Source: Morella rubra (Eukaryota; Streptophyta; Magnoliopsida; Fagales; Myricaceae). Taken from it: a DNA stretch of 64,000 nucleotides. The position numbers and the translations under genes are program-made. The stretch spans positions 19,293,279-19,357,278 of the forward strand of contig CM025852.1 in NCBI GenBank assembly GCA_003952965.2. The letters are read 5' to 3'. This document shows positions 26,401 through 41,400 of this stretch, piece by piece; positions within the stretch are counted from its first letter, which is position 1; each line of letters begins with the position of its first letter. The notes under the pieces are model-generated. The model saw only the letters and a list, made by a program, of their open reading frames with translations, was not told where the DNA came from and did no database searches.

Positions 26401-29400
26401 GATATAGCTTTGTTTAGCCAGTTGATGTCCTTGCTGATGAATTTGGAGTTCTTATCCAAAAACAAAGAATTTGGAGTCCTTATATCTCCAGAAAGCACTT
26501 GTTCCTGTAGATTGCTATCCTAAGTATACTTATAACCATAAATAAGATAAATCTAAGAAGACTTGTCATTAATCAGACCCAAGAGTACTTCATCTTTCAA
26601 TGTGTCAAATGTCTTGTATTTCAAGAGGTTTCATACTTCTCCAGGTGGCCCTAAATTGAATTGCTGTATAAAGGAACTTCTCCCACCAGTTCTTAAACTC
26701 CATTTTACTGCCACAATACTGGTCTTGGTGAAACGAGAAATGGTAGTTCTTTGGAATCAAGCTTCCAATATGAGACATCAGGTCTGAACTCCTGATAAGG
26801 TTACCTACACAGAGCTCAAGACAGAAGAAATTGAGATGTTCCATAATGAGAAACAGCTATGAAACAGGGGATATTGGTCTCAAATCAATTTCTAGAATAT
26901 AGCAGGTGTTCATTGCCTAACCATGAGGCAGTGCTTAGTGCAAAGCTTTGACAAACTTTCAGGAGGAAAGAGAGGAAGCAAGCCCATCATTGAATTGACC
27001 TGGCCGGCGGGGAAAGTGAATAGAATCATGGGGCTTTTAGGTATCATAGGGTGCAAAGAAAGATGACTTTCGCCTGAACTAAGCCTTATAATGATTTCAA
27101 TGAGCTTCAAAAGCAACATTGACTAGTATTTTTGATGTTAAAAGTGCTTCCTTGAGTCGCTAAATAGTTACTAGAATTTTCCAAAAGATTTACACAATAA
27201 CAAACCCCGGACAAAGAAGCATGTTATACCAAACCTAGCATCGGAAACTGTAAAACTCCAAAGTGTTAAGGATGCAATAACAAGAACATGAGTATTGAAA
27301 CTTACCTTGACTGACAGTGAAAGCGACAATGCAACAGCCCCTCGCAAGCCTGACCATATGAGGATTACAGCCTCTTTCCAATCCAAGCCATAGCCAAAAT
27401 AGCGTAGAAAGGGAAACATAATTCCAACAACTATGAACCGGGAAACTTGTACATAAACATAGAGGAGAATGAGATAGGCCCACGAATATCCTGAGCACAA
27501 GAAACTTAGTCGTAAGAGTTATATTTATCCATCAAGAGTTTTCCACAAATACACAATCTAAACAAATACAAAAAGAAAGAAAGAAAAAAAAAGACTCATC
27601 AGGATCATAATATTGTCCTTTCTGATGCTCCGAATGCCCTCATCATCCAAAAAAAATACTATCCTTTCTGTACTACCAAATATATAGTAGATGGAACAAA
27701 ATAATGGATAACTTTGAGAATTCATGTGACAAACCCCTCTCTTAAAGGCACATCAAATATTCATCGCACCACAATAAGCAGCACCGGAGCACAAAACAAG
27801 ACGGCACCCAAATTGCAGAACTTAGACAAGATCATAAGATCATGACAACAAAGCAAATCTACTTTCCAAAAACAAACCCATATTTTCTTGTGTTAGTTAC
27901 CACTTGCGGGTGGGTCGAGGTTGAGTTACCAACTGTTACTTTAAAAGTTGCATTTGGCCAACGTGAGATCAAACTTCCAATTCATGTTCCGTAAAAAATA
28001 AAACAATAAAATAAAAACATTTTTGATACTTTAAACCAAGCCCTAAGTTTTTCTTCATATCCTTCAAAAGCTACTCGGAACACTCTCATATTCTTGCCCA
28101 ATAATGCCCTCTCCAATTTGCTTCTGAACAGAGCTCGCTCTATTTCCTTTGCGTTTGATGTGCTGTAAGTGGTGGGAATGTCTCACAGATGCTAAGTCGC
28201 AGGAATACCAGATGAATTCCTTTGGTTGGGATCTTAGAGAGACCTTATTTTAAACCAAGTTTCTTGTAACTCAGCTTCCGTAACTCAAGGTAAGTAGAAA
28301 TCTTATACACACATCATTCAAAGCACATGCCCCTGCTCTGGCCATGTTTATTGAAGGCTTTGATTAAGCTATTAGCTTCTGTCTTGCACTTGGCCTCCAC
28401 TAGGACGCGAACTGAGAAAATTTTACAATATCCAGAGTGGCTTTCATGGGCTAAGGAACAAAGTGGTGTTATAGTCTGGGGGCAATGGTATTAGAGAGGA
28501 ATGATGGGTGACTGAATGGTGCCACAATCAATGGAAATTCCTAAAAAATGAAAGTCACGGCTGATGCATTTGGGTAGCGTTGGGTAGAAGATGCTGGTAT
28601 ATAAATTAAATAATTAGATTCACCTATTCCCGTCACCTTAAATTTTAGGGGCAAACAATTGTTTAATATGGTATAAAAGCAATACTGCTCAATTCAAATC
28701 CTGACTCCACTATTTAGCACCCGTTTGATAAGCTCTACTGGTCAATTTGGGCCTTGTTTATTGCTTAACAATTGGGATTCCAGCTACTTTGATCTCAAGA
28801 GGGTCAGGAACAACTTTAAAACCACAGGTTGGTAACTCAAATTAAATAAAGGCCACAGGTATCTGAACTTTGAAATTTGCTCCTTTTTATTGTTCATATC
28901 TGGGGAAACAAACAAACATAGTCTTTAATTCTTCCGTAAATCATTCTGGACCGTTACAGTGATAGCCACTGTGTCTAAATTCTGACACCAGTTATTCTAC
29001 ACTGTTACAGTAACAGCCACCATTAGGAGGCTTTTACTTCTTATTCGTAAACTCTTACTTTGGTAAGAGATACTCATTTCAAAGGTTTGGTACCTTTCTT
29101 AAAGTAAACATCAACAAACTTCCTGTTCTCCAGGAAGTGTGTAGAACTCGAACTGAAGAAAGCAAGTAATATAACATAAACCATAAGAATAAAGAGCCTA
29201 ACTACTTAAGTAACCTAACAAATGGCGCCAAACAACTACCTCCATCGTCAACAATTGAAGATTACAGAACTAGGCACTTTTAACTACTTGAAAACTGAAA
29301 TTATGTGTGGGACAAGTTGAAAGAACGTTCTCCAACAAAAGTACCACAAGAAAGCAAAAAATTGTATTTCCAGCAAAACAGACATCACCAGGTCAACCAA

Positions 29401-32400
29401 TTAGAGGAAAAAGAAGGCCCTCCGGAGGAAAACAAAATACAAAACTATCTAATGCCTTTCGTTAGTGAGCTTTTTATAGGTGCCCCCTGTTAGTTTTGAC
29501 GCTCAAACCTCGCGTTCCACCTCATTCTTATAAGTGCTGGAAAAGCATCTGAGGTAGATCTCGTTGGCAGCATACTCAAATTTACCATAGTCAAAAGCAT
29601 CAATACAATTTGCCCCTTAGAATTGAACCCTTATTTCACCGCCCAATTCCTTATTTTGTTTCCCCCCCCCCCCCCCCCCCTTCTCCCCGTTTCCCCTTTT
29701 TTCTCTTTGGGGGACTGGCTTTCAACTTGTAGCTTAATTTTCATCCTATGTTCCACCAAAAAATTTCCATTTGGTTGCACCCAACACTTTTCACTGTGTG
29801 CTTTTCACAATATACGTACAAGTACATTGATAACCCCATATTGTAGCGCCAACTGAGTATAGATGGGGACTTACCACTTTCTCCAGTGTTGTCACCACTG
29901 AGAATGCCTTCAGCTATAACAACGCCGCTGCACAAGTAGTAAAAAAGACCTGTTAAAAGCATGCCACACATTAATAGCAAGCAGTATAGTACTTCTCACT
30001 TGCAAAGAAAATTCAAAATGAATCTATACTCCAATAGCAAGTTAGAAGAAATGAAGTCCATAGAGTCGGAAAGATAGATTCCTCCATTTCTCTAAAAAGT
30101 TAGAATCAACACTAAGCTGAGCCACAAACAGTTGAAACGACATAGGCTGACCGAATCCTAGGGGAATATATCGCTCCTAACAAATAAAATATAATCAAGA
30201 AAAAATGGAATAAAAACACGAATTAGGAATTGGACAACCTTATGCAAGTGATGATTTTCATTGCTGAGAACAACAAAGCACAAACATCAAGTTGGATGAT
30301 TCAGTAATTCAACAATTAACCTCATTCCTTTCAACAAACAAGTTGGATGCTCATGCTCATGTATGCCCTCAAAAGCGAATATATTATGATTTGATCATAA
30401 TTATAAATATAGTCTTCACATGCATATTTAATGCGCTTTACCAAAAAAAAAAATGCAAGTATCTAAATGTGTCATAATATGTAACCTTAAATGATAAATG
30501 CCACATGAAATGATAGCAGTAACATGAGATGTTCCATAAAATGATAGACATGACATGAAATATTGCATAAAATTATAATGTTAAGGCAAGATTGTGTCAG
30601 TCAGATATGCCTATTAAGGCAGCTGTGTCCAACCATGGTTACTGCCATAGTTATCCTAAATATTTATGGCAAGACAGCATATATCCAGCGTTATCCTATA
30701 TATTTATGGCATACCTTCTGTATATGAGCTGAATATATTTGTAAGTAGGGGATATGATTAACCATAATTAGTAGGGCTGTGCATATACAGTGGCGGATGT
30801 GGTTTCTGCTCCAACCGATACCAGCACTGGCACTACTATGGGTGGTTACACAAAAAGGGGCACTGCCCCTGGCCCTGCTCGGAGAGGCAACCGGTTCCTG
30901 GAAGTTGCAGTTTGGTGGTGGTGGAGGGTGGTTACCGCCACCCTTCCCAAAAAAAATAAAAAAATAAAAAACAACGGAGAGAATCACAACAAAATCAGCA
31001 CAAAACACCAACAAAATGAGACGTTGACACTGTGGAGCTTGGGAGGGGGGTGAACTGAGAAAAATGGGGGAAGGTAAGGGGCCTCCAAATTTTTAAGGTT
31101 TGGGGCCGCTCAAAATGATGATGTTTCTATTTAATGTGAAATGGCGATGTTTAACCTGTAATAAAGTAAAAATAAAATATAAAAAATCAAAACACAGTTT
31201 TTGTAGTGAAAACCACTCGCGCAGCAATTTCCACCACTACCGGTGCCCAACCCTAACAATAAGGTAGATTGGGTAGCTGTACATAGCTGAAATTAAGGCC
31301 TGTATCATGCTCTACGAATTCTATTTAATGAAAGGGAGCTCTCAAATTGAGACTCATTCAGCACAATTGACACATTGCAGAAAAATCACGTCGATTATTT
31401 ACGACTCAAAGGCGGGAGAGATGGTTTTTCAATTCATTGTAAGCCCAAAATTGTTATGGGTGATAAAAAAAAGTACTAGAGCCTACACTTGTTAGGCTGC
31501 GATATAATTAAACTAATAACTATGTCATCGAGATAGAGACCTTAAGTAAATTTTATGTAAATTGTACATGTACTAAATAACATTCCATTAAGACGCTCCT
31601 TAGGACATCACTGTCAATTGAAAAGTTGTTCTATCCCAAATCACTTATTGTCTCAAAGTTGGGTAACGTGTATAATGATATAAGGGCAATGAATGTTCAA
31701 CAAAGAATCCACTAGTTTCTAGGAGAGGCAATATATTCAGCTAATCTCATTTTTAGGAGTTGGGACTCAAAAGAAAACTGGCCAATGAAATTTTTCTACA
31801 AGTATTTCACAGATACAAAACATATATGCATGTATACTAGTTCTAAAAATGTTTATGATTCAACTCAATTATGAATAAAAAATTTCCATATGCTATAGAT
31901 TTGACCGTGATATTTGTTCAATTTTATTGGTTCATGGTCAGATATAGTGTAATGGAAGGATAATCTGTGATTAACATATATAAAGGGAGTTATTTATAAA
32001 ATCTGAAAATTTATCAAGAGTTCAGATATAATGTGTTGATTGACAAGTACATGAAAAGTAATTAACACTAAGGAGCTTCAAAATGTAAATCAACTTATGT
32101 CCGCATTTTGTCACCACCGCATGTTGCATCCCTAAAATTAAGGTGGTGTTTGCAAATCAAATTTTTGACCACTCCAAAATTTTGGTCACTCCAAAATTTT
32201 GGTCAAGAAAATAATAATAAAATAACTATAAAGAATCACTCTTTCCATCAAATCATCTCTTCCCATTACAATGAACATAAAAAATTCATTCAAATCATCT
32301 CTCTCTCCACTTTTTCACCAGCTCCTTAAACCAAAACTTTGGTTTGCAAACACCACTTTAGCCAATTCAAATAATTTAGCTACATTATGACTCCACCATG

Positions 32401-35400
32401 TATTCAGTCTATTAATTGTTGAGTAATTGATTTGAGACCAACTTACCATATGGCTGGTTCCTCATCATCATTATCCCATAGCTGTTATTCCAGCAAGAAT
32501 AAAGTTAAGACAGCTCATGGCTACTTTACTTATCATTTAGTTCTGGTAAAGCTTCAATTATCATTACTCCATGTATGGCCATGTCCTCTATCCTTCATTT
32601 GGCTAACCTTATGTCAAATTTATCGTCAGTTGCACAAAATATTCTTAAGTTTTATTTTCACTACCAGTTTTTTAAAGACCTAGTCATGGGACAGTGGATC
32701 ATGAGTGGTAGCCTTAAAGATGGTCTCTCCTTTTTTTTTGACAAGTAAGGAAAGCTTTATTAAAAAAACAAAAAGGAAACAATACAAAGAGCTATACTGA
32801 AACCTAACCAAGCAAGCTACAAAACTAATGAAATCAAAAAATCAGAAAAAGGATAGCCCAACACAGCATTGGCCCATAAAAAAAAGAGAACTCATCAGCT
32901 TGCCCCTTAACCCTTCTAGTGACGTAACTGAGTCTTCGAACATCTACCATTCCTCTCCCTCCAAAGAACCCACCAGATGCACAACAAGATCATCTTCCAT
33001 ACTAACAAAGCAAGAGGGTTGTCGAACTTCCTCTTCCAACAATACAACACATCTACCACCCTCAAAGGCATAACCCAACAAAAATTTGAAATATTAAGCA
33101 CATGAGACCAAAGATCCCTAGCGACCTCGCAATGAAGAAAGATGTGATCCACAGATTCCCCATTGCACCTACAAGGTAACACCAATCAAGTAAGCAAAGA
33201 CCCCTCCTTCTAAGATTGTCAATGGTCAAAACTCTCCATGGGCAGCCTCCCACACAAAAAAGGAAACTCTCATTCCTTTGTCATCCAAATCTGACGTCAG
33301 GAAGGACCAACAAGCAAGGGTCAGCCAGCATAGACTTAAAGAATGAAGGATCCGGCCAGGGCCGTCATTGCTCTCCTTAAGACCTTAATAAAGTTGGGTG
33401 TCCTCCAAATTCCACAATCATTAGGCCGCCCCCTAGACATGAACAGAAATTCGAGCCTCCAATTCCTCCTCCCAAGGAAGAATCTGCCAAGAAAGTACCC
33501 ATAGCATCCCCACTCTATGGATCCCAACCAGCACATCCTATCGTCACTTAAACCTTAGAATAAAGAAGGTCAAGAAAAAATTCCCAATCATAGCCGCCCT
33601 AGACATTCCAAGGATCCATCCCCGAAACGAATCCATACCTCAAGGGTCCCCACACCAATGGTCACTCCAAAGACGAACACTAATACCACATCCCACCACA
33701 AACCGGAGATTCTTGCTAAAGAGATTCCAACCATTACTAATATACCTCCAAAGGCTAACCACATGAGATCCATTACTCTGAAGGGTTCTCCAGCTTCCCA
33801 CCTCACTGTCAAACTTATCCGAAACAACACTCCTCCACAAATTGTCGTTCAAAGGCAAAGCGCCACAACCACTTCCTAGCAAAGCCTTATTGAACATGGT
33901 CAGCCGCCTAATACCCAACCCTCCAAACCTTATAGGGCAGCAAACCTTCTCCCACTTAAACAAATGGCACTTATGCTCATTACCATTGCAGCCCCAAAGA
34001 AAATCCCTTTGTAACTTCTCCAATTTACAAGCCACAGCTGAAGGGATTGGGAAAGAGAACAAAAAAATAGGTTGGGAGACTAGCAAGAGTAAACTTAATC
34101 AAAGTGACTCTCCCGCCTTTCGAAAGATAACTACATTTCCACCCAGCTCCTGTTACCTCATATTTGCAACTAAAACATAACATTCTCTATGTGGCAATTC
34201 ACGAACCATGCCATATTCTTCTATGAGAAATTCTTAGCATGAAACTTACATTTTCCTCCATTATCTTTGCTGCTTATTGGATGTTATTATAAATCTATCA
34301 CTTATCCTAAAAGCTTAAGCTGGTAGGAAGAGATAGATTTTATTATTTAAATTATATTCTCTAACACTCCCCCTCATGCATGAGTCGGACTCTCCTTTTA
34401 TTGGAAGGCCCAACACATACAATATTTAATTGAAATTGGGGTGAAGTGTGGAGTCAGGTCTCAAACTCAGGACCTTAGCTCTGATACCATGTAAATCTAC
34501 CACTTGTCCCAAAAGCTTAAGCTAATAGAAGAGATATTTTATTATTTGAATTATATTCTCTAACAGTTATGAATCTTAGAGCCAAGCAATTGTGTAAAAG
34601 AAAGTTTTCATTGCACAAAATAATTAGATATCTCCATAGTTAGTGGACCTATTACATAAAATAGGGGGCATTCCCTCTTGTACACTTTATATCTTTATAT
34701 CCAATTTATCAAAGGCAATACAGCTCTACTAACTTAAAACACCGATAGAAAATATCAGATTTCTCTAGGACCCCAAGCTATTTATGAGTCGGATTCTGAA
34801 AACTATATTGTTGATGAGGAACATTCATGTGATTCAGATGGATTAAAAACCAATGACATGACTCAGCCAGCACTTGTAAGATGAGGTACTAGCACTTTCA
34901 ACAACGTTGCTTATATATACATGCAGTGCATGTGCACCCTCTCATTCTCAAACCACGCATAAGTGCACAAAAACATTCTGAACTTTTAAATTCCATCCTG
35001 TTGGCATTAGTTTAGTAGGTTTCTTATTATATCTACAACGTGGCTTCCAGAGATGCAATAACTTGAACAAATAAAGTTCCTACCTCAAAATGAAGATCAC
35101 CGTATTAGCAATGTAAGCAACCATTTCCCTGAAAAGGATGAAGAACATCACATGGTCAAGGTAACAATTATAAAACTTCACAGAAAGTTCACCAAATCAC
35201 AAATGGACATCAAGAAATAAAAGATGCATTTGTCTTAATGCATCAGATACATGCTCTCAAGGCATTTTTATTTTTTATTTTTTATTTCTCCAGAGCATGA
35301 AATTTTCATAATAGTCAAATTTTAAGCAAAGTCCAACTGGGACTCCTTGATCGTTTCCTTTCATTTCATTTCTTTTTGTTTTTTTTTTCTCCGTCCCATA

Positions 35401-38400
35401 TATCTCCTCAACACCATATGTCAGGTGTCTATAATCTCGAAGTACAAACACAACCTTTTTTATACTCCACCTCATATGCCAACTCAAGGTTATATGTTAA
35501 GTTTCTGTAATTTAGGGGTAAAAACAAGATTTGTGAACATTCTTGCATACTCCAAAAACTTATGAAAGGCAAGATTTGTGAGCATAGTAGCCCCCTTGGG
35601 CATGCTCTTTGTAGAAAAAGACTGTTTCTGTTGCTGATTTGATAATTTCTGTCTCTTGGCTACAATAGCAGTATTGCTCTTCTTTTCTCGTTTTTATCAA
35701 CTATTTAGATACATACATTTATATACCAATAGGTATCTGCAATTGAAGACACCATTCATCACTTAGACAGTTGAGGACATATATCAGACTTGCAACTCCA
35801 GGCAAACATATGACGACCCCAAGGCATACCAAAAATGGTGCAAGCTTTGTTGGCCATCACCCTTGAAAGCAGTCTTTGCAACTGCAGCATAAAACCTGTC
35901 AATAAATTGCAATGTCAAGACATAGATTCACCAAGTGGCAATAAACTTCCTGAGGCACCCCAACTTACATTCCCAGAGTCATCACCGTCAAAACACCAGA
36001 AACATCCACCCCCTCTTGAGCCTATCAAACAAAAGACACGAATCAGCTTTGCACACACAATAGGTGGAAGTGAATACCTTGAGTTAAGCCTCACTTAGTA
36101 ACATCTGAAGTTGCTGTTTCAATATTAAAATAATATCTATTTAATGATCCAGACATCACATCATGAGAACAAGAGACTAGGTGGCATTTCGGTGCCAAAA
36201 TTTTGGAAGTCTCCAAAATTTTGACCTAATAAAATAACTACAAACTAATCTCTCTCTCCCAATCAAATCATCCCTTTCCACTATAATAAATATAAAAAAA
36301 TATTCAAATCATCTCTCTTCATTTTTTCACCAACTTCCATACTCTAAAATTTTAACACACAAACACCACCGCAAAATTTACCTAGATCGAGTAATTTCTT
36401 ACATCTCCAAAACCTATAAGATTAAATTACAAATAGCAGTTGAAGTTATGCAAATCGCACCTCTTCATTCCATTATTCAAGTATTGAAAGTCTTAACTTC
36501 ATAATACAACAAGCAAACACAATGAAACAACTTCGTTTACCAAAAGCATTCCAAAATCAGACCACTATTACAAGAAACCTTGAACGGTTTATGTGATGAT
36601 GCAAGAGAGACAAGTCAATACCCAAATAATACAAGAACTGAACCACAAAGGAAAGACATAAAAAGTCACAGATTAACAAATTTGTTTATTGTGAAGTGAA
36701 AGTAGATAAAATATGAGGACTTGCCTTACAGGATCTTAGCAACTTCGCTGAAGTTCAGGAACAATTACAACAACAGTGACGACTAGTATAGTCAACTTAT
36801 CACATAGATTAAATCATCCTCCGTATTCTACTCGAAGGAAATGAATATTTAATTGTTCCATTGATGTTAGTTGCACTAATTACTGTTGTGATATATGTTT
36901 GTGCAATAATCGGTCCTAATTATATTAAGGGATAAACATAAACAAGTTATCAATAACAAAGAGAACAATGAAGATGTGCATCAACCAAGTTGAATTAAGC
37001 TAAATAATTCTAGACTCAAGACTCCAAGCCCTCTATCAAACCTTCTTTATCATTGAATATGTAATTGAAAAACTATGTGAAGGGCTAATTATTATTTGGC
37101 AATTTCTGACAAATTTACGAAATCTCACGAAATGTATACCAGATTAACCAGATATACTGAACTTCAAAGAATGTGATATCCAAAGTTTGTTCCCAGGACA
37201 TAAAAAGAAGTAATTTTAACAGCCCTTCTTTCAAGTGAAATTTTTGAAAACATAACCATTTAAGCGGGTATGACAGTGTTTGAAACAATCAACTCAAAAA
37301 ATTTAAACTTACTAAGAAATAGGGCACAAATTATATCAAGCACACACCAACAGACAGGTTGGAATAATGAAACTAAGGCAGATTTCTGGAATGCATTGAT
37401 TACCATGTAAAATATAACAGTTTCAAATCTAACAAAAGCATATAAACTTGCGTAACCCAAGCACGGGAAGGAACATACAGTGAAGTAAGCAATGTAGCTC
37501 ACAGCAAGTGTCAGGGTTATCTCTATCACCGTGTCATTAAAAATAAACCCAAGCCACAAAACAGATAATATTCCAAAAGCAAGACCAATGCCTACACTGG
37601 ACAAGGAAAAATGTCATAACCAGGATAATATTGTTAGCCACGCCAAAAAAAAATAAGTGATACATACGCCCCAAGTGCAACTTGTGTCAGAAATTTGATT
37701 ATCGCAGCCCAACTATAGCTTTTTCCAAGAACCATTTGAAAGAACAACTGATAAACCACAATCGCAGTCCTGGACACAGAAACAAGCAAATTCAAAGGCC
37801 AAGTACGTAAAAGAGGTAGTAAATCAAATCAATTTTCCGTATTCAAATGAGACAAATAATACTAAATTAACCTTTATAATGACCATATTACAAACATCAC
37901 AACCCAATAACACAGTAGCCACGTCTGCATGGCATCTCAAAAGGACTGGTCATTATTAAGATCGCCACACACACTTAGATCATCCTAAATCCACCTAACA
38001 TACACCCAAAGCAGGAGTACAGCCCAACAATACCCTCACATTCAAGACCACTGGCACCTCAAATTCTGATTCTTAGCATGACTCAATACCTAAGAAATAT
38101 CAAAAAATAGAAGTATCCAGATGAACATGGTTTGACTTTTTGAGACAGGACATTCATTTGGGACATTCAAAAAGAAAGGTAAGAGAACATGGTATAAAGC
38201 ATATATGCACATATTGAAATGGGCAAGTGACCAACTCAATTTTAGATGCCGAACCATTTTTAATGGCAATGTTAGCTACAACAAAGAAGTGGTAGATAGT
38301 TGAATGTAAGTACCCATCGTTCATCAAAGATTCTCCTTCAATTATGGTACTCAGTTTTTTACTTGCACCAAGCTCTTTTAACAAAGCAACAACAGCCACA

Positions 38401-41400
38401 GGATCCGTAGCACTCAGAAGTCCACCAAGCAACAATGATGTTTTCCAACTCCAGTTGTATGGGAAAGTGAACTGCAGGATATCATGGATGCGATTCAGTG
38501 ACGTGAACATAGTAGTCATAAAAGCCAGATGAGCATACCTTCAGAAGAGATCCAAGACAGAAGGTCGAAATCAGAACACCCGGACCAGCTAGCAAAATCA
38601 TTTGTGCTATACACCTCTGCACAAACAAAGAAAAGGAAAAACAGCTGGCTCGATTAGATTGTGACAAAGTTCACAATCATCATTCGATAACTTGCATGAA
38701 GCAACAATTGCATCAAAAGAGTAGGTATATAGACATGAATAATCATACATATCGATAGGTGTTCTAAAATTCGAAGAGCTCTATTCTGTTCAGCTGTAGT
38801 AAAATTTCAGAGGATGATTGTTTCAACAAGTTCTGATGGTATCATTCAGTTGATTATCATCTCTAAGTGCCTTGTCCATTGACGACACAATATTAATGGT
38901 CACTATCTGTCTAAACTCTAAAAGTTTCTTTTCTTGTATGTACGGCAGTTGGGAACAGTTCTCCAACAGAAAACCATTTTACAAGCAAACATTGGTTATC
39001 CCAAAGATGCTGCAATCACGTCAGGATTAGTTCGCGTAGCAAAGCTGACCATCAAAGAATAAATTGATCAGGATAAAACGGGCCATCTAACACTGGATTT
39101 GTGTGCAAAGAGCCACGGAGTTGACTGTCAGAAATGCTGAGGATTCAACAACAAGTGTTGAAGAATGTTCTCGCCACCATTTCTTACATGTGTACGGTAC
39201 CTTGTTTAGCCAGACCATAGGTCTGGGCTTCTTCAGCTCCCTGCCTTACATACCAATGTGATGTTCATCTCCCAGATTCTATTTTTCTTTTCTTTTCCTT
39301 TCTTTCTACTAGAATAACTTCTTGTTTTAATGCTTTCTACTACAAGTCAAAGCAAAGACAACCAGTAATTTAGTACTTCCACAACCTAAAACCTGACAAC
39401 TGTAACAACCTGAAGCTCTATTTTTGCGTGTACCTAAATGCAGAAAAACAATTAGAGTAATACCGGATACTTCAGCAATTATTTTTCCTTGGAATCTCAG
39501 AAGCATAACGACAGAGGCGCATTGAAATTTACCAACATCAATAGAACAAAATGGCTTTTTGCCTTTCCAACCATAAAAGCCATAAAGGTTAAGAAATTGT
39601 GGTCAACAATTAAGTGAATGAACAGGAATCGATGAAAAACGAAAGCCCAGAACCCATTCCCCGGTCTCATTGCTAAAAGCCCCCCCACACCCCTCTCTTT
39701 CTCCCCAACTAGATTGACTTGAATTACATAAGCCATAACCATGTACAATAGACAGGATGAAGCTCTCAATCATATATCTTATTCACTCAACAAGTTTCAA
39801 ATCTTACACACTGATTCATAATTTGTTCACATGTCCAGTTGTGGTGATTCCATCATCTCTCTTGAGCAAAGAGATCAGATAATTTTCAGAGTGATGTCAT
39901 AGAAAATTGTGTGGGGAGGAAGTAGGGTTGTTGAATATTTGGCCACCCCGATAGACCAGCCCAAAACCAACCGACCCCAATGAAAGTCAACTGGTTGCCA
40001 AATGGTCCAGCAGGGTACTCAGCCTACGTTTTGATGGTTGTGTTTAGGGGATTGGTTTACAGACATCAACCTGACCCAACCTAAGGTAATAGTTCTGAGA
40101 AAAATATAGCACAATCTGTTTTTAATTAAATTAAAAACTGAAAAGCCCCACTATCTTCATCTCTCTGTCACGTTGTCAACCACCTTCTGGTGGTATTTGC
40201 CACTACTTGAAGACATCCCTAGTCCCTCTCTTTCTTTCGCTTCCACTCAAAAGTCAAGACGATCTCCAACTTTCATCTCTCATCCTCTCTCTTTGTGCAG
40301 TTGAACGCACAAGATGATCTCCTTCTTCTCTGTTCCCTCCAACAACTGACCAAGGGATTGCGGATTGGAGGTCCGCTGGAAGGACCTGAATCTCAGTTCC
40401 ATTCGGCTGGCTACAAAGAACACCAACCAATCTCGGTTCAGTGGTCAAAGTTACTCCCACCTCAAAATCAGAGGGTCCATCCCCCGGGGGTGAGGGGGTT
40501 GAAAAGGAGGGCTTTGGTCAATGGAACAGTGTGATGGAGAGAGAATTTGAAAGTCTATTAATCAGATGTGACAAAAGAACAATTCAAATAGCCAAAACTG
40601 AAATGACGACCATCCAGAGGTACAGATATGAAACCTTTATTTGGTGCACTTCCATTGAAAATGAACTCTCAAAAAGAAGTGCAGGAAGAAAAACAGCTAA
40701 TAGAAGGTCAGGATCAATATTTGCCCCTGCACATTAACAACATCAAGCCTTTTTAGTTCTTATTATTTGAACAACAAGAGAAAAACACCTCATGTCAGAA
40801 ACTGTTATTAGGAGACCAAGCCAAGTTAGATGGTGTAGTTCTCTGTTAAATATTCTGAACTTACAAAGTCGAATGCCATCCCCAATCTTCCCAAATCGAT
40901 GATTCGTACCGTACTCTGTACAACAACCCAGCGTTGATCAAATCAAGATACTTTTAATTGCCAACTAACAATAACTAAGGAATAGACAAAAGGACCACAG
41001 TTTTACAAATGACACGAAAATAAGCATAAAGCATGGCCTTCTCCAAATGTCTAAAACCTCATGGTGTCAGAATAGTACTCTGCTCTCAACCCGTGACTTA
41101 AAGCCGCCAAACCATCTATCAACAAAGTAGAAGAGCTAAAATGGAATGCGGTCTGTAAGCCATTAGAGGCAAGCTAGGCACAAGAAAACTAGAAGGCCAA
41201 GATTAACTCTTATGAGGTTGTGTGAGCCTCTTTTAAAACTCTAGTGTGCATTAGGTCTCTCCTCATTCTAATAACACGCACCTTCATCTCTAACTAAATG
41301 GCAGCCCACACGTTACATTATCCTCTGATTGTTCTGCTAACCATCTCTAGGAGTCATATTTATAGTTTAGCAAAGTCAGAAGAACCCCTTAAGTTCAAGT

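Noticed and set aside
26605..26844. Minus-strand frame of 79 codons in SOS1 intron 12
   Set aside because: Balanced composition raised the idea of a retroelement or exon fragment, but no motif was recognised and SOS1 exons 12 and 13 join without it.
30779..31053. Gly/Trp/Pro-rich frames in intron 10
   Set aside because: They lie inside the hAT-like element and come from its GGT/GTG-rich interior.
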